Source of the DNA: Burkholderiales bacterium
GTDB taxonomy: Bacteria; Pseudomonadota; Gammaproteobacteria; Burkholderiales; Burkholderiaceae_C
Assembly (NCBI GenBank): GCA_016185015.1
Contig: JACPOI010000041.1
Span: 56,324 to 120,323, forward strand
Length of the DNA stretch: 64,000 nucleotides
Reading direction: 5' to 3'
In this document: one piece after another, positions 28,797 through 37,998 of the stretch
How the letters are laid out: each line of letters begins with the position of its first letter
Position numbering within the stretch: the first letter of the stretch is position 1
Made by a program: the position numbers and the translations under genes
The notes under the pieces: generated by a model
Told to the model about the DNA's origin: nothing
Database searches by the model: none
Seen by the model: only the letters and a program-made list of their open reading frames with translations

Positions 28797-29707
28797 ATAT
28801 CTTCGAGCAGCGGATAGGGCAGGGGCAGCAATTGCAATGCCGGCCCGCCGGCCTGACCCACTTGTAGGCTGGCACCGGAGGCCGAGGTCTGCAGCGAGAC
28901 GATGGCATCGAAGCCGCCCCCGGGCGCCGCTGCCGCCTGAGCGACGATGCCGCAGGGCTGGCTGGGGTCGGCTGCATCGAAGATCTCCTGGCCGGCCAGC
29001 ATCTCGGCGGCAGCGTGCGCCAGGTAGGCGCGGCGCTTGAGCGTGCCGCGGAACTGGCTGCGTGCCACCACCTCCTGACCGGGGTAGCAACCCTTCTTGA
29101 AATTGACGCCGCCCAGGGATTCGTAGTTGAGCATCTGCGGCACGAAGGCCTCGAAGATGGGCTGGGTCAACGTTGCCACGCCGCTGCGCACCTCGCCCCA
29201 AAGCCAGTCCTCGTGTTTCAAGGCGGGAACCGTCGGCAGCGGCGTGCCGGCCGGCGCCACCCACAAGGCGAGGGGCGTGCCATCGGCCGGGTAGAGATGC
29301 ACCAGGGTGGCTGGGCCCAGATCGTTGCGGCTCCAGGGCGCGTGCGCGCCCGGCGCCAGGGCTTGCACGGCTTCTCCGGCCAGGCCGCAGAGGACCACCT
29401 CGGCACTGGCATCGCTGAGTTTCACCTTGGAGCGCAGCACGAACATGGACAGGCGCTTGAGCGTGGGCGCCAGCAGGTCGCGGCTGCAGACGAGCAGGAT
29501 GTCGGTGTGGCTGCGTTTGAAAGCGATGAAGCTGGCCTGCATGCGCCCCTTGGCCGAACAGAAGGCGGCCAGACGCGCTTCGGACAGGCCCAGCAGGGAA
29601 AAATCCTGGGTGAGCTGGCCATGCAGGAATTTGGCGGCATCTTCGCCTTCGGCGCGGATCACCCCAAGATGGGGCAGGGAAGACAGGCCGTTCAGAGTGG
29701 AGTTCAT
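28793..29707 (-). CDS. ygfZ: Folate-binding YgfZ-family protein
   Basis: A 304-residue protein of the GcvT-like, tetrahydrofolate-binding fold that helps maintain some iron-sulfur enzymes, including the tRNA-modifying MiaB. The family signature K-G-C-Y-x-G-Q-E is present as FKKGCYPGQEVVARSQF near residue 200, with its conserved cysteine. The N-terminus has the LHGQLTQDFSLL segment. It overlaps the end of the convergent thioesterase-GNAT gene by 4 bp and is divergent from mltG. The length is typical. Confidence 0.92.
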   Translation of the reverse strand: MNSTLNGLSSLPHLGVIRAEGEDAAKFLHGQLTQDFSLLGLSEARLAAFCSAKGRMQASFIAFKRSHTDILLVCSRDLLAPTLKRLSMFVLRSKVKLSDASAEVVLCGLAGEAVQALAPGAHAPWSRNDLGPATLVHLYPADGTPLALWVAPAGTPLPTVPALKHEDWLWGEVRSGVATLTQPIFEAFVPQMLNYESLGGVNFKKGCYPGQEVVARSQFRGTLKRRAYLAHAAAEMLAGQEIFDAADPSQPCGIVAQAAAAPGGGFDAIVSLQTSASGASLQVGQAGGPALQLLPLPYPLLEDI

Positions 29708-29754
29708 GAGGGTGAATTATCATCGTCTGCCATAGACATGAATTCCTTAGGGCT

Positions 29755-30741
29755 GTGAAATTTCTTGCATCGCTTTTTTTCCTGTTGGCCAGCCTGTCGG
29801 TTGCCAGCACGGCCTGGTGGCTGCAGCAGCCCCTGGAACTCACGGCTGAACCCGTGGAACTGACCATCGAGTCCGGCACCAGCGCACGCACGGTGGTGCG
29901 CGCCCTGGTGGACGGCGGGGTGCAGGTGCAGCCGCAGCTGTTCTACTGGTGGATACGCCTTTCCGGGCAGGCACGCCAGCTCAAGGCCGGCAGTTATGAG
30001 ATCAGCGGTACGCCCACCCCGCGTACGCTGGTCAGCAAGCTGGTACGCGGCGAAGTGGCCCAGCGCAACGTAACCCTGGTCGAAGGGCTGACTTTCACCC
30101 AGTGGCGCCAGCTGCTGGGCAAAGCCGACCGGCTCAAGCCCGACATCAAGGATTTGAGCGACGCCGAGATCATGGAAAAACTTGGCCGCCCGGGTGTGCC
30201 CCCGGAAGGACGCTTTTTCCCGACCACCTACAGCTATGCGAAGGGATCCAGCGATCTGGCACTGCTGCGGCGTGCCCTGCAGGAGATGGACCAGCGCCTG
30301 GCGGCCGCCTGGGCCCAGCGCTTGCCCGACAGCCCGCTCAAGAGCCCGGACGAAGCCCTGATCCTGGCCAGCATCGTCGAGAAGGAAACCGGCCGTCCCT
30401 CGGATCGCGGGCAGATCTCCGGCGTCTTCAACAACCGCCTGCGCATCGGCATGCTGCTGCAGACCGATCCCACCGTGATCTACGGCCTGGGCGCCAAATT
30501 CGACGGCAACCTGCGCAAGCGCGACCTGCAGACCGACACGCCCTGGAACACCTATACCCGTGCCGGCCTGCCGCCCACGCCGATCGCCATGCCCGGCCAG
30601 GACGCGCTGCTGGCGGCCGTCCAGCCGGCGCAGACCAAGGCCCTGTATTTCGTCTCGCGGGGCGACGGCACCAGCGAGTTCAGCGCCACCCTCGAAGAAC
30701 ACAACCGCGCCGTGCGCAAATACCAGCTGGGACAGCGCTGA
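29755..30741 (+). CDS. mltG: Endolytic murein transglycosylase MltG (YceG-like)
   Basis: A 328-residue inner-membrane protein that cleaves nascent glycan strands. One N-terminal helix (about 1-19) anchors it, with the rest periplasmic. A LysM-like part (AEPVELTIESGTSARTVVRA) precedes the catalytic YceG domain, which has the conserved ILASIVEKETGRPSDRGQIS near residue 205 containing the catalytic glutamate, and NNRLRIGMLLQTDPTVIYGL. The start is a GTG at 29755, 47 bp from the divergent ygfZ start. The next gene, tmk, begins at the base after its stop codon. Confidence 0.93.
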   Translation: MKFLASLFFLLASLSVASTAWWLQQPLELTAEPVELTIESGTSARTVVRALVDGGVQVQPQLFYWWIRLSGQARQLKAGSYEISGTPTPRTLVSKLVRGEVAQRNVTLVEGLTFTQWRQLLGKADRLKPDIKDLSDAEIMEKLGRPGVPPEGRFFPTTYSYAKGSSDLALLRRALQEMDQRLAAAWAQRLPDSPLKSPDEALILASIVEKETGRPSDRGQISGVFNNRLRIGMLLQTDPTVIYGLGAKFDGNLRKRDLQTDTPWNTYTRAGLPPTPIAMPGQDALLAAVQPAQTKALYFVSRGDGTSEFSATLEEHNRAVRKYQLGQR

Positions 30742-31377
30742 ATGCCGGGCCTGTTCATCAGCTTCGAAGGCATCGACGGCGCCGGCAAGTCGACCCACAT
30801 CGAAGGCCTGGCCCAGGCCTTGCGCGCGCAAGGCCGCCATGTGACGCTCACGCGCGAGCCCGGTGGCACGCCGCTGGCCGAGAAGCTGCGCACCCTGGTC
30901 CTCAATGACCTCATGGACGCCATGACCGAGGCCTTGCTGGTCTTCGCGGCGCGCCGCGATCACTTGCAGCAGCTCATCGAGCCGGCCCTGGCGCGCGGCG
31001 ACGTCGTGTTGTGCGATCGTTTTACCGACGCCACCTATGCCTACCAGGGCGGTGGGCGAGGGTTCGATCTGCCCGTGCTGCGCGTGCTGGAAACCTGGGT
31101 ACAGGCCATGCCCGGCACCGCGGCCCTGCGCCAGCCCGACCTGACCGTGTGGTTCGACCTGGATCCCGCCATTGCAGCACAGCGACTGGCGGGCGCGCGC
31201 GTACCCGACAAGTTCGAGGCGCAGCCGGTCGAATTCTTCCGCCGCGTGGCACAGGGTTATGCCGAACGCCTGGCCCAGGACCCGCAGCGCTTTGCCCGCA
31301 TCGACGCGGCGCAAGTCCGGGAAAAGGTCTGGCAGGACGTGTTGGCCGCCGTGCGCCAAAAAGGGTGGCTGGCATGA
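30742..31377 (+). CDS. tmk: Thymidylate kinase
   Basis: A 211-residue dTMP kinase making dTDP for DNA synthesis. The P-loop [11 protein letters not shown] is at residues 7-17, the substrate motif [15 protein letters not shown] near 34, and the DRF motif in [20 protein letters not shown] near 90-105. It begins at the base after the mltG stop and overlaps holB by 4 bp (ATGA). The mltG-tmk-holB order is widely conserved in proteobacteria. Confidence 0.96.
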   Translation: MPGLFISFEGIDGAGKSTHIEGLAQALRAQGRHVTLTREPGGTPLAEKLRTLVLNDLMDAMTEALLVFAARRDHLQQLIEPALARGDVVLCDRFTDATYAYQGGGRGFDLPVLRVLETWVQAMPGTAALRQPDLTVWFDLDPAIAAQRLAGARVPDKFEAQPVEFFRRVAQGYAERLAQDPQRFARIDAAQVREKVWQDVLAAVRQKGWLA

Positions 31378-32369
31378 CGCAAGAAAACACCCTGGCACCC
31401 TGGCTCGCCCAACAGAGTCGCCAGCTGTTGGCCCAGCGTGGTCATGCCTGGCTGTTGCAAGGGCCGTCCGGCCTGGGGCAATACAGCCTGGGCCTGGCAC
31501 TGGTGCGCGCCTGGCTGTGCGAGCAGGCCACGGAGCAGGGCGCCTGCGGGACTTGCTCCTCCTGCCACGCCATCGACGTGCGCACCCATGCCGATCTGTG
31601 CGTGCTGATGCCCGAGACCGTCATGCTGGAACTGGGCTGGCCCCTGGACGAAAAATCACAGAGCGACATCGACGAGAAAAAGCGCAAGCCCAGCAAGGAG
31701 ATCCGCATCGAGGCCATGCGCAACGCCATCGAATTCGCCCAGCGCACCAGCGCCCGCGGGCGCGGTAAGGCCGTGCTGGTCTACCCGGCCGAGCGCATGA
31801 ACCACGTCACGGCCAACGCCCTGCTCAAGACCCTGGAGGAGCCGCCCGGCGACGTGCGCTTTGTGCTGGCCAGCGAGGCCGCGCACCAGCTGCTGCCCAC
31901 CATCCGCAGCCGCTGCCTGACCCACACCATGACCTGGCCGATCGAAAGCGAAGCCTTGACCTGGCTGCAGGGGCGGGGCCTGGCCGCGGCCGATGCCCGC
32001 ACCCTGCTGCGCGCGGCGGGCGGACGGCCCGACGATGCCCTGGCGTTTGCCGCCACGGGGCGCGAGCCCAAGAGCTGGCGCAGCCTGCCGCGCGCCATGC
32101 AGCGCGGCGAACTCACCTCGGTGTCCGATTGGAGCCCGGTCCAGCTGATCGACGCACTGCACAAGCTTTGCCACGACCTGCTGGCGCTGGGCAGCGGCGC
32201 CACACCACGCTATTTCGACGCCAGCGACCTGCCGCCGCCCCCAGCTTTGCCGGTGCTGAGCGCCTGGCAGCGCGAGTTGGGGCAGGAGAGCCGCAGCGCG
32301 GAGCACCCCTTCAACACGGGCCTGATGATCGAGGCGCTTGTGAGTCGCGCCCAAACCGCTCTAAACTAG
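31374..32369 (+). CDS. holB: DNA polymerase III delta-prime subunit
   Basis: A 331-residue clamp-loader subunit. The degenerate P-loop [14 protein letters not shown] (Gln where Lys is required for ATP binding) fits delta-prime, which does not bind ATP. The zinc module is [11 protein letters not shown] with the upstream cysteine in [12 protein letters not shown]. The SRC motif follows in [12 protein letters not shown], next to the ATPase partner. The start at 31374 overlaps tmk; the frame extends further upstream inside tmk but is rejected. It is about normal length. Confidence 0.94.
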   Translation: MTQENTLAPWLAQQSRQLLAQRGHAWLLQGPSGLGQYSLGLALVRAWLCEQATEQGACGTCSSCHAIDVRTHADLCVLMPETVMLELGWPLDEKSQSDIDEKKRKPSKEIRIEAMRNAIEFAQRTSARGRGKAVLVYPAERMNHVTANALLKTLEEPPGDVRFVLASEAAHQLLPTIRSRCLTHTMTWPIESEALTWLQGRGLAAADARTLLRAAGGRPDDALAFAATGREPKSWRSLPRAMQRGELTSVSDWSPVQLIDALHKLCHDLLALGSGATPRYFDASDLPPPPALPVLSAWQRELGQESRSAEHPFNTGLMIEALVSRAQTALN

Positions 32370-32391
32370 CAGCTTCGCATCGCCCCGCACC

Positions 32392-32760
32392 ATGTCCACA
32401 GCCCCCACCACCGCCGCCACACCCCGCCCCAGCGTCATCCAGCTGGCGATCAAGGAGAAGGCTGCGCTTTATGCTGCCTATATCCCCTTGTTCGCTGAAG
32501 GCGGCGTGTTCATCCCGACCACGCGCGAATACCGCCTGGGCGACGATGCCTACGTGCTGATGTCCCTGCCAGACGACAACCAGCGCTACCCGATCGCTGG
32601 CAAGGTGGCCTGGGTCACGCCCGCCAAAGCGGCCGGCACCCGCACCCAGGGCGTGGGCGTGCGTTTCCCGGCAGACGAGAAATCGCGCCTGCTCAAGAAC
32701 AAGATCGAAGAGATCCTGGGCTCCCACCTGTCGTCCGACCGCACCACCCAGACCATCTGA
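32392..32760 (+). CDS. PilZ-domain protein
   Basis: A 122-residue single-domain protein resembling type IV pilus PilZ. The core has FIPTTREYRLGDDAYVLMSL and KVAWVTPAKAAGTRTQGVGV followed by RFPADEKSRLL. The canonical c-di-GMP motif R-x-x-x-R plus D/N-x-S-x-x-G is not evident, as in pilus-type PilZ proteins, which act without ligand binding. It lies between holB and tatD, its usual place in proteobacteria. It probably contributes to type IV pilus function; the Pil/Chp cluster starts about 1 kb away. Confidence 0.85.
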   Translation: MSTAPTTAATPRPSVIQLAIKEKAALYAAYIPLFAEGGVFIPTTREYRLGDDAYVLMSLPDDNQRYPIAGKVAWVTPAKAAGTRTQGVGVRFPADEKSRLLKNKIEEILGSHLSSDRTTQTI

Positions 32761-32813
32761 GCGCCACCGGGCTACCCTGCGCGCACCGCTGGGCGCGCTG
32801 CGGCCTCCTTGCC

Positions 32814-33623
32814 ATGTACACCGATTCCCATTGCCACCTGAGCTTTCCCGAGCTGCGCGAAGATCTGCCGCGCATCCGTGGGGCCATGGCCCAGGCCGGC
32901 GTGAATCGGGCCCTGTGCATCTGCACCACGCTGGAAGAGTTCGAGCAGGTGCATGGCCTGGCGCTGGGGTACGACAACTTCTGGGCTACGGTCGGCGTGC
33001 ATCCGGACAACGAGGGTGTGACCGAGCCCACGCTGGACGACCTGCTCACGCGCGGCCGCCTGCCGCGCGTCATCGGCATTGGCGAGACCGGGCTGGACTA
33101 CTACCGCCTTGGTGAGCGCACCGTGGCCGACATGGAATGGCAGCGCCAGCGTTTTCGCACCCATATCCGGGCGGCACGCCAACTGGGCAAGCCCCTGGTC
33201 ATCCACACCCGCAGTGCCTCGGACGATACCCTGGCCATCCTGCGCGAGGAGGGCGAAGACGGCTCGCCCGGTGCGGCCGGCGGGGTGTTCCACTGCTTCA
33301 CGGAAACCATGGCCGTGGCACGTGCGGCGCTGGACCTCGGTTTCTACATCTCGTTCTCGGGCATCCTGACCTTCAAGAATGCCGCCGACCTGCGTGAGGT
33401 GGCCGGCTTCGTGCCCATGGATCGCATGCTCATCGAGACCGATAGCCCCTATCTGGCACCAGTGCCGTACCGCGGGAAGACCAACAACCCGTCCTACGTG
33501 CCCTTCGTGGCGCAGCAGATCGCGCAACTGCGGCAATGCACGGTGGAGTCCATCGCAGACGCCACCAGCCGCAATTTCGAGCGCCTGTTTTCCTCCTACT
33601 CCCGCGACGCAGCACAGGGCTGA
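32814..33623 (+). CDS. TatD-family metal-dependent hydrolase
   Basis: A 269-residue TIM-barrel nuclease-family protein. The metal-binding opening DSHCHLSFPEL is at residues 3-13, GETGLDYYRLG near 88, KPLVIHTRSASDDTLAIL near 128, GGVFHCFTE near 157, and the late LIETDSPYLAPVPYRGK near 207. All the metal ligands expected of TatD/YcfH are present. The family hydrolyses DNA in vitro. It follows pilZ by 53 bp in the usual tmk-holB-pilZ-tatD order. No signal peptide is present. Confidence 0.92.
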   Translation: MYTDSHCHLSFPELREDLPRIRGAMAQAGVNRALCICTTLEEFEQVHGLALGYDNFWATVGVHPDNEGVTEPTLDDLLTRGRLPRVIGIGETGLDYYRLGERTVADMEWQRQRFRTHIRAARQLGKPLVIHTRSASDDTLAILREEGEDGSPGAAGGVFHCFTETMAVARAALDLGFYISFSGILTFKNAADLREVAGFVPMDRMLIETDSPYLAPVPYRGKTNNPSYVPFVAQQIAQLRQCTVESIADATSRNFERLFSSYSRDAAQG

Positions 33624-33849
33624 ATCGCCGCGACCCACGGTCCGCGCCGCTCCGTCCCGTCTCGTAACGGGGCGGCAGGCTTTGTAACAACCTTCGTTTC
33701 AAAGTTGGTGCAAATGTAAAAAACTGTAGTCTTGCTTGAGCCCTGTTCAGCCGCAGCGCAAGATTTTTTCAAGTTGTTGCGCAGATGAGCCGGCGGCAAC
33801 AGAAAAAAAAGGCTCGTCACGTCTAGGCAGTCAAATCTGGGAGGTGGCT

Positions 33850-34713
33850 GTGAGCAGTGAAATCCACGCAAGGGGGATGGAGCGCACTTCTCTGCGCCCC
33901 TCGGCCGCCATGGCTGAGGCGACGTCATCGGCACGCAAGCAGGAGGCCGCCGGCCCCGCGCTCAAGCTGCTGGTCCGGGGGCTCGAACGCGACGAACGCC
34001 AGCTGCTCGACGGCCTGGTCCGGGTTTCCCTGAGGCGGTCACCGCGCCTGGAAATCCTGGAGGAACACGACGCCGGGCGGGCCGATGTGGTCCTGATCGG
34101 AGCCGGCGACAGTACGGCGGTCACCTGGGCCAAGCAGCAGCCATGGATTGAAAGCAAGGCCGTGATCTGGATCGGAGGTCGCGGCCCGGTGCCGGCGGGT
34201 CACACCATCATCCGCCGGCCGGTGCAATGGTCCATCCTGCCCATCCTGCTGGCGCGCGCGCTGGAAAACGGCCCGAGTGCCCCCTCCGTGGTGCAGGCTG
34301 CGGCGCAGGACACGGCCCACAGCACTTTTCTCGGACGCTTTTCCGATCGTCCCATCCTGGTGGTCGACGACAGCCTGGCTGTGCGCAACCATCTGCGCTC
34401 CTTGCTGGAAGCAGGCGGCTTCGCCGTGAGCGAAGCCGACAGTGTGACGTCTGCGCTCCGGATCCTGTCGCACGAACGGGTCGATTGCGTGCTGATGGAT
34501 GTCTTGATGCCTGGCCTCGACGGTTATGAAGGGTGCCGCCAGATCAAGTCCATGCTGCGCGGCAGCCACGCCGTCCCGGTAGTCATGCTCACCAGCAAGT
34601 CTTCGCCCTTCGATCGCATCCGCGGAAAGATGGCCGGTTGCGATGCCTACCTGACCAAGCCCATCGACCCCCAGCATCTCGGCGATGTCCTTGCCGTGCA
34701 TCTGCCCAACTGA
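33850..34713 (+). CDS. PilG-like response regulator with an extra N-terminal domain
   Basis: A 287-residue protein. The C-terminal half (about 167-287) is a complete receiver: ILVVDDSLAVRNHL, phospho-acceptor D217 in VLMDVLMPGLDGY, VVMLTSKSSPFD and YLTKPID. The N-terminal part (about 40-160) resembles a degenerate receiver fold: LKLLVRGLERDERQLLDGL, VVLIGAGDSTAV and IIRRPVQWSILPILLARAL, without a phospho-acceptor site. The GTG start at 33850 follows GGGAGG with good spacing; ATG codons downstream are further from it. It is the first gene of the chemosensory operon. PilG is normally about 130 residues, so the N-terminal domain is an addition. Its role is unknown. Confidence 0.82.
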   Translation: MSSEIHARGMERTSLRPSAAMAEATSSARKQEAAGPALKLLVRGLERDERQLLDGLVRVSLRRSPRLEILEEHDAGRADVVLIGAGDSTAVTWAKQQPWIESKAVIWIGGRGPVPAGHTIIRRPVQWSILPILLARALENGPSAPSVVQAAAQDTAHSTFLGRFSDRPILVVDDSLAVRNHLRSLLEAGGFAVSEADSVTSALRILSHERVDCVLMDVLMPGLDGYEGCRQIKSMLRGSHAVPVVMLTSKSSPFDRIRGKMAGCDAYLTKPIDPQHLGDVLAVHLPN

Positions 34714-34738
34714 ATCCCCCATCCCAGGAGTACCCACC

Positions 34739-35101
34739 ATGGCCCGCAACATCCTCATCGTCGAAGACAACCCGGTTGACCGCCAGCGTCTTGAAAAGCT
34801 GCTCAGCGAAGCCGGCTACATGGTGGCAACGGCCGCCGACGGCGTCCAGGCCGTGGCCTCCGCCAAGCGGAGCCGGCCCGATGCCATCCTGATGGACATC
34901 AACATGCCCGAAATGGACGGCTTTGCCGCAACCCGCGCCCTGCAGGGCGATGCGCAGACCAAAGACATCCCGGTGCTCCTGGTCTCGGCCAAGAACCAGA
35001 AAGCCGACAAGGCCTGGGGCCAGATGCTCGGCGCCAAGGGCTATGTCACCAAGCCGTTCAGCGATGAGCAGCTGCTGTCGCAGGTCCGTGCCTTGCATTG
35101 A
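34739..35101 (+). CDS. pilH: PilH-like single-domain response regulator, copy 1
   Basis: A 120-residue CheY-like receiver with no output domain. The acidic pair is IVEDN, the phospho-acceptor is D53 in ILMDINMPEMDGF, and the late lysine lies in GYVTKPF. It carries the run KNQKADKAWGQMLGA shared with the next receiver. PAG-type proteins of Pil/Chp systems relay kinase phosphate to the pilus extension or retraction machinery. It begins 25 bp after the PilG-like stop and AGGAG lies before the ATG at 34739. Confidence 0.9.
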   Translation: MARNILIVEDNPVDRQRLEKLLSEAGYMVATAADGVQAVASAKRSRPDAILMDINMPEMDGFAATRALQGDAQTKDIPVLLVSAKNQKADKAWGQMLGAKGYVTKPFSDEQLLSQVRALH

Positions 35102-35146
35102 GCGCCAGCCTGCGCACATCCGCGTCAGATCCAAGGGAGAGCATAG

Positions 35147-35500
35147 ATGGCAAGAAAAATCCTCATCGTCGATGACACGCAGGCCGACCGCGCCCATCTC
35201 GAGCGCATCGTCTCCGAGGCCGGCCACCAGCCACTGCTGGCGGAGAACGGCGCCATGGCGCTGGAGCGGGCCAGGCGCGACCAGCCCGATCTGATCCTGA
35301 TGGATATCAACATGCCGGAAGTGGACGGGTTTGCCGCCACGCGCATGCTCAAGGCCGATGAGTCGACCAGGAACATCCCCGTGGTGTTCGTCTCGGGCAA
35401 GAACCAGAAAGCCGACATGGCCTGGGGCCAGATGCTGGGTGCCAGAGGCTATGTCACCAAGCCCTACAGCCGCGAGCAGATCCTGGCGCAACTGGCTTGA
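35147..35500 (+). CDS. PilH-like single-domain response regulator, copy 2
   Basis: A 117-residue receiver, very similar to the preceding gene: IVDDTQADRAHLERIVSEAG, D53 in ILMDINMPEVDGF, KNQKADMAWGQMLGARG and YVTKPYSREQIL. The shared unusual KNQKAD-AWGQMLGA run indicates tandem duplication of one PilH gene, followed by divergence in the first helix. AGGGAGA precedes the ATG at 35147. Two receivers on one kinase could act as output plus phosphate sink. The gene stops at 35500, where a TTG could also overlap the next reading frame. Confidence 0.9.
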   Translation: MARKILIVDDTQADRAHLERIVSEAGHQPLLAENGAMALERARRDQPDLILMDINMPEVDGFAATRMLKADESTRNIPVVFVSGKNQKADMAWGQMLGARGYVTKPYSREQILAQLA

Positions 35501-35511
35501 GTGGCGAGAAC

Positions 35512-36117
35512 ATGCAGCCAGCCATGAACGACGCGCAGACCCCGGTTCGCGCGCTGATACCTCCTACCGAGGCGCTGCGCCGCGGATTCACGTTCGAAGG
35601 AGCGGATCCGGCAGGCACGGCACTGGCGACCGCCTACGCCACCGCCGGAACCGGCGGGGTTGCAGCCGGCGAAGAACTGCAGCAGCGCCAGGGCTTTTTC
35701 ATCGGCCACCTCGGGTTGATGATCCGTTACGAGGACGGGAGCGAACTGTCCGACATGCCTGCGACCTACCGCCTGCCGAACGCGCCGGACTGGTTCATCG
35801 GCATCGCCAACCTGCATGGCCTGCTGGTGCCCGTCTTTGATCTGGCGATCTATCTGGGCCTGGAGCGCCAGCAGGGCGTCAAGCCCATGCTGCTGGTGCT
35901 GGGGCATGGCGCGGACGCCGCCGGCGTGCTCATCGATGGCCTGCCCCAGCGTCTGCGTTTCAAGCCCGGTGACCGCGCAGAGGGCGCCCCGGTACCCACC
36001 GTGCTGGAAGCCTGCGTGCATCAGACCTACTGGGCTGCCGAGCGTACCTGGATGGACTTGCAGGTGCCGGCGCTGCTGAGCCAATTGAGCGACGAACTGG
36101 CGGCCACAGGCGCATAA
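35512..36117 (+). CDS. pilI: CheW-like scaffold protein (PilI type)
   Basis: A 201-residue adaptor coupling receptor to kinase. The CheW fold is in the second half: LPNAPDWFIGIANLHGLLVPVFDL is represented near residues 95-115, LVLGHGADAAGVLIDGLPQRL follows, then ending helices. The N-terminal 60 residues form a low-complexity leader. I use ATG at 35512; a TTG at 35497 overlapping the previous stop, or an ATG at 35524, is also possible. Position between PilH and the receptor gene is the usual PilGHIJ order. Confidence 0.85.
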   Translation: MQPAMNDAQTPVRALIPPTEALRRGFTFEGADPAGTALATAYATAGTGGVAAGEELQQRQGFFIGHLGLMIRYEDGSELSDMPATYRLPNAPDWFIGIANLHGLLVPVFDLAIYLGLERQQGVKPMLLVLGHGADAAGVLIDGLPQRLRFKPGDRAEGAPVPTVLEACVHQTYWAAERTWMDLQVPALLSQLSDELAATGA

Positions 36118-36165
36118 CCGGGCCATGGCCGCCCCCTTGATGACTGCAACGACTGGAGTGCCGTG

Positions 36166-37959
36166 ATGACATTGAACCTGACGATCCGAACCAAGGTGCT
36201 GGCTGGCTTCAGCCTGCTGCTGCTCCTATCCGCCGTGTTCGCCGTGGTGGCCACCTGGCAGGTGAACACCTTCCAGCGTCTGCAGGCGCTGACCGAGACC
36301 AAGTTCTCGATCATTGCGCAGGCGGAAAACTCCGTCTGGGAGCTGCGTTCCGGCTTCCCGCTGTACATGACCAGTCCGGATGCGAAACGGCGCCAGGGCA
36401 TCAAGGACGCCAACCCGAAACACATCCGGGACGTCGAGCAGGGCCTGCAAGCCTACTCGGAGCTGCCCAACCTGACGGACGAAGAAGCTGAAAAGCTGAA
36501 GCAGACGAGGGCGTTTCTTGCGGAGTATGTGGCCAAGCAGCCGCTGCTTTTCGGCATGTTCGACGAAGGCAAGGTGGATGAGGTCCAGGAGATCCGCCTC
36601 AAATGGACGACCCCCGGGGCGATTGCCACCGTGAGGGGCATCACGGATTTGCGCAAGCTGGCGCAGAAGAACAACGAAGAGAGCATTGCCCAGATCCACG
36701 CGACGGCCAACCGTCTGATGGGCCTGACCGGCCTGCTGCTGGCATTGCTCGGCATCGGCACGGCGCTGTATGTGTACCGCGGCATCAGCCGTCCTTTGCA
36801 GGACCTGCAGAACACGGTGGAGCGCGTACGCGCAGGCGAGGAGTTGAAGGAAGCCGAGGGCGTCAAGTCGCAGGATGAACTGGGTGCCATCTGGCGCACG
36901 GTGCACGGTCTGCTGAAGGAGCGCCGCGACGCCCAGCTGAAGGCCGAGACGGAAAACGACCGTCTGAACCAGTCGGTCATCTCGATCCTGGAATCGGTAC
37001 ACCAGCTGTCGCAGCGAGACCTGACTGTGAAGGCCCCCGTCACCGAGGACGTGATCGGCACCGTCTCCGACTCCATCAACTCGCTGACGGCCGAGACCTC
37101 CAAGGTGCTGCAGGGTGTGAGCCAGATCGCCGGCCACGTGGCCCAGGCCTCTGACAAGGTGCGCAGCCAGGCCGAGTTGGTGTCCAAGACGGCCGCGGAT
37201 GAGCGAACCAGCGTAGGCAAGATGATCGAATCGCTCACGAACGCAACGCAGACCATGAACCAGGTCGCCGTGCTGGCAGAACAGTCCAACGCATCGGCCA
37301 ACAAGGCCACGGCCGTGACCGATACCGCCCTGGAGACGGTGAACGGCACGGTCAAGGGCATGGAGTCGATTCGCGAAACGATTGCCGAGACGGAGAAGCG
37401 CATCAAGCGCCTGGGCGAGCGTTCGCAGGAAATCTCCGGCATCGTCAACCTGATCAACACCATCTCGGAACGCACTCACGTGCTAGCGCTGAACGCGTCC
37501 ATGCAGGCCGCGGTGGCCGGCGAAGCGGGGCGAGGTTTCGCGGTGGTGGCGGAAGAGGTGCAGCGACTGGCCGAAAGCTCGCGCACCGCCACACAGCAGA
37601 TCAGCACACTGGTGAACAACATCCAGCTCGAAACCAATGAAACCATCAGCACAGTGAACCGCACCATCGGCCAGGTGGTGCAGGGCTCCGAACAGGCGCA
37701 AAAGGCGGGCGAACAGATGCGCATGACGCAGCAGATCACCGGAGAACTGGTGGCGCAGGTGAAGCGGATTGCCGAGGTATCCGAGCAGCAGCGCGAGATG
37801 TCGGCCAACCTGCTGGCCTCGGTGCAACACATCGGCCTGAGCACGGAACGCACGGCAGACCAGATCTCGGCGCAGAACCGCGAAACCGAGTCGCTGCTGC
37901 AATCGGCGCGCCGCCTGGTGGAGTCGGTCAACGTGTTCAAGCTGCCGAAGATGGCCTGA
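36166..37959 (+). CDS. pilJ: Methyl-accepting chemotaxis protein, PilJ-like
   Basis: A 597-residue inner-membrane receptor. TM1 is about residues 9-28, the periplasmic part about 29-183, TM2 about 185-205 ([18 protein letters not shown]), then a HAMP region and a long cytoplasmic coiled coil. The hairpin tip is [20 protein letters not shown] near 440, variant at the usual NLLALNAAIEAARAGE and typical of PilJ. The periplasmic region is helical and unlike a common ligand-binding domain. An in-frame GTG lies 3 bases upstream; I choose ATG at 36166. It is followed by the hybrid kinase. No CheR or CheB gene is near, as in several Pil/Chp clusters. Confidence 0.92.
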   Translation: MTLNLTIRTKVLAGFSLLLLLSAVFAVVATWQVNTFQRLQALTETKFSIIAQAENSVWELRSGFPLYMTSPDAKRRQGIKDANPKHIRDVEQGLQAYSELPNLTDEEAEKLKQTRAFLAEYVAKQPLLFGMFDEGKVDEVQEIRLKWTTPGAIATVRGITDLRKLAQKNNEESIAQIHATANRLMGLTGLLLALLGIGTALYVYRGISRPLQDLQNTVERVRAGEELKEAEGVKSQDELGAIWRTVHGLLKERRDAQLKAETENDRLNQSVISILESVHQLSQRDLTVKAPVTEDVIGTVSDSINSLTAETSKVLQGVSQIAGHVAQASDKVRSQAELVSKTAADERTSVGKMIESLTNATQTMNQVAVLAEQSNASANKATAVTDTALETVNGTVKGMESIRETIAETEKRIKRLGERSQEISGIVNLINTISERTHVLALNASMQAAVAGEAGRGFAVVAEEVQRLAESSRTATQQISTLVNNIQLETNETISTVNRTIGQVVQGSEQAQKAGEQMRMTQQITGELVAQVKRIAEVSEQQREMSANLLASVQHIGLSTERTADQISAQNRETESLLQSARRLVESVNVFKLPKMA

Positions 37960-37998
37960 GACTGACATCAGCATCCCATTCCCGAGGAGGCTACGCCC

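Noticed and set aside
33705..33730. Promoter before the PilG-like gene
   Set aside because: TTGGTG and TGTAGT are visible but separated by only 14 bp, so I do not list it as a promoter.
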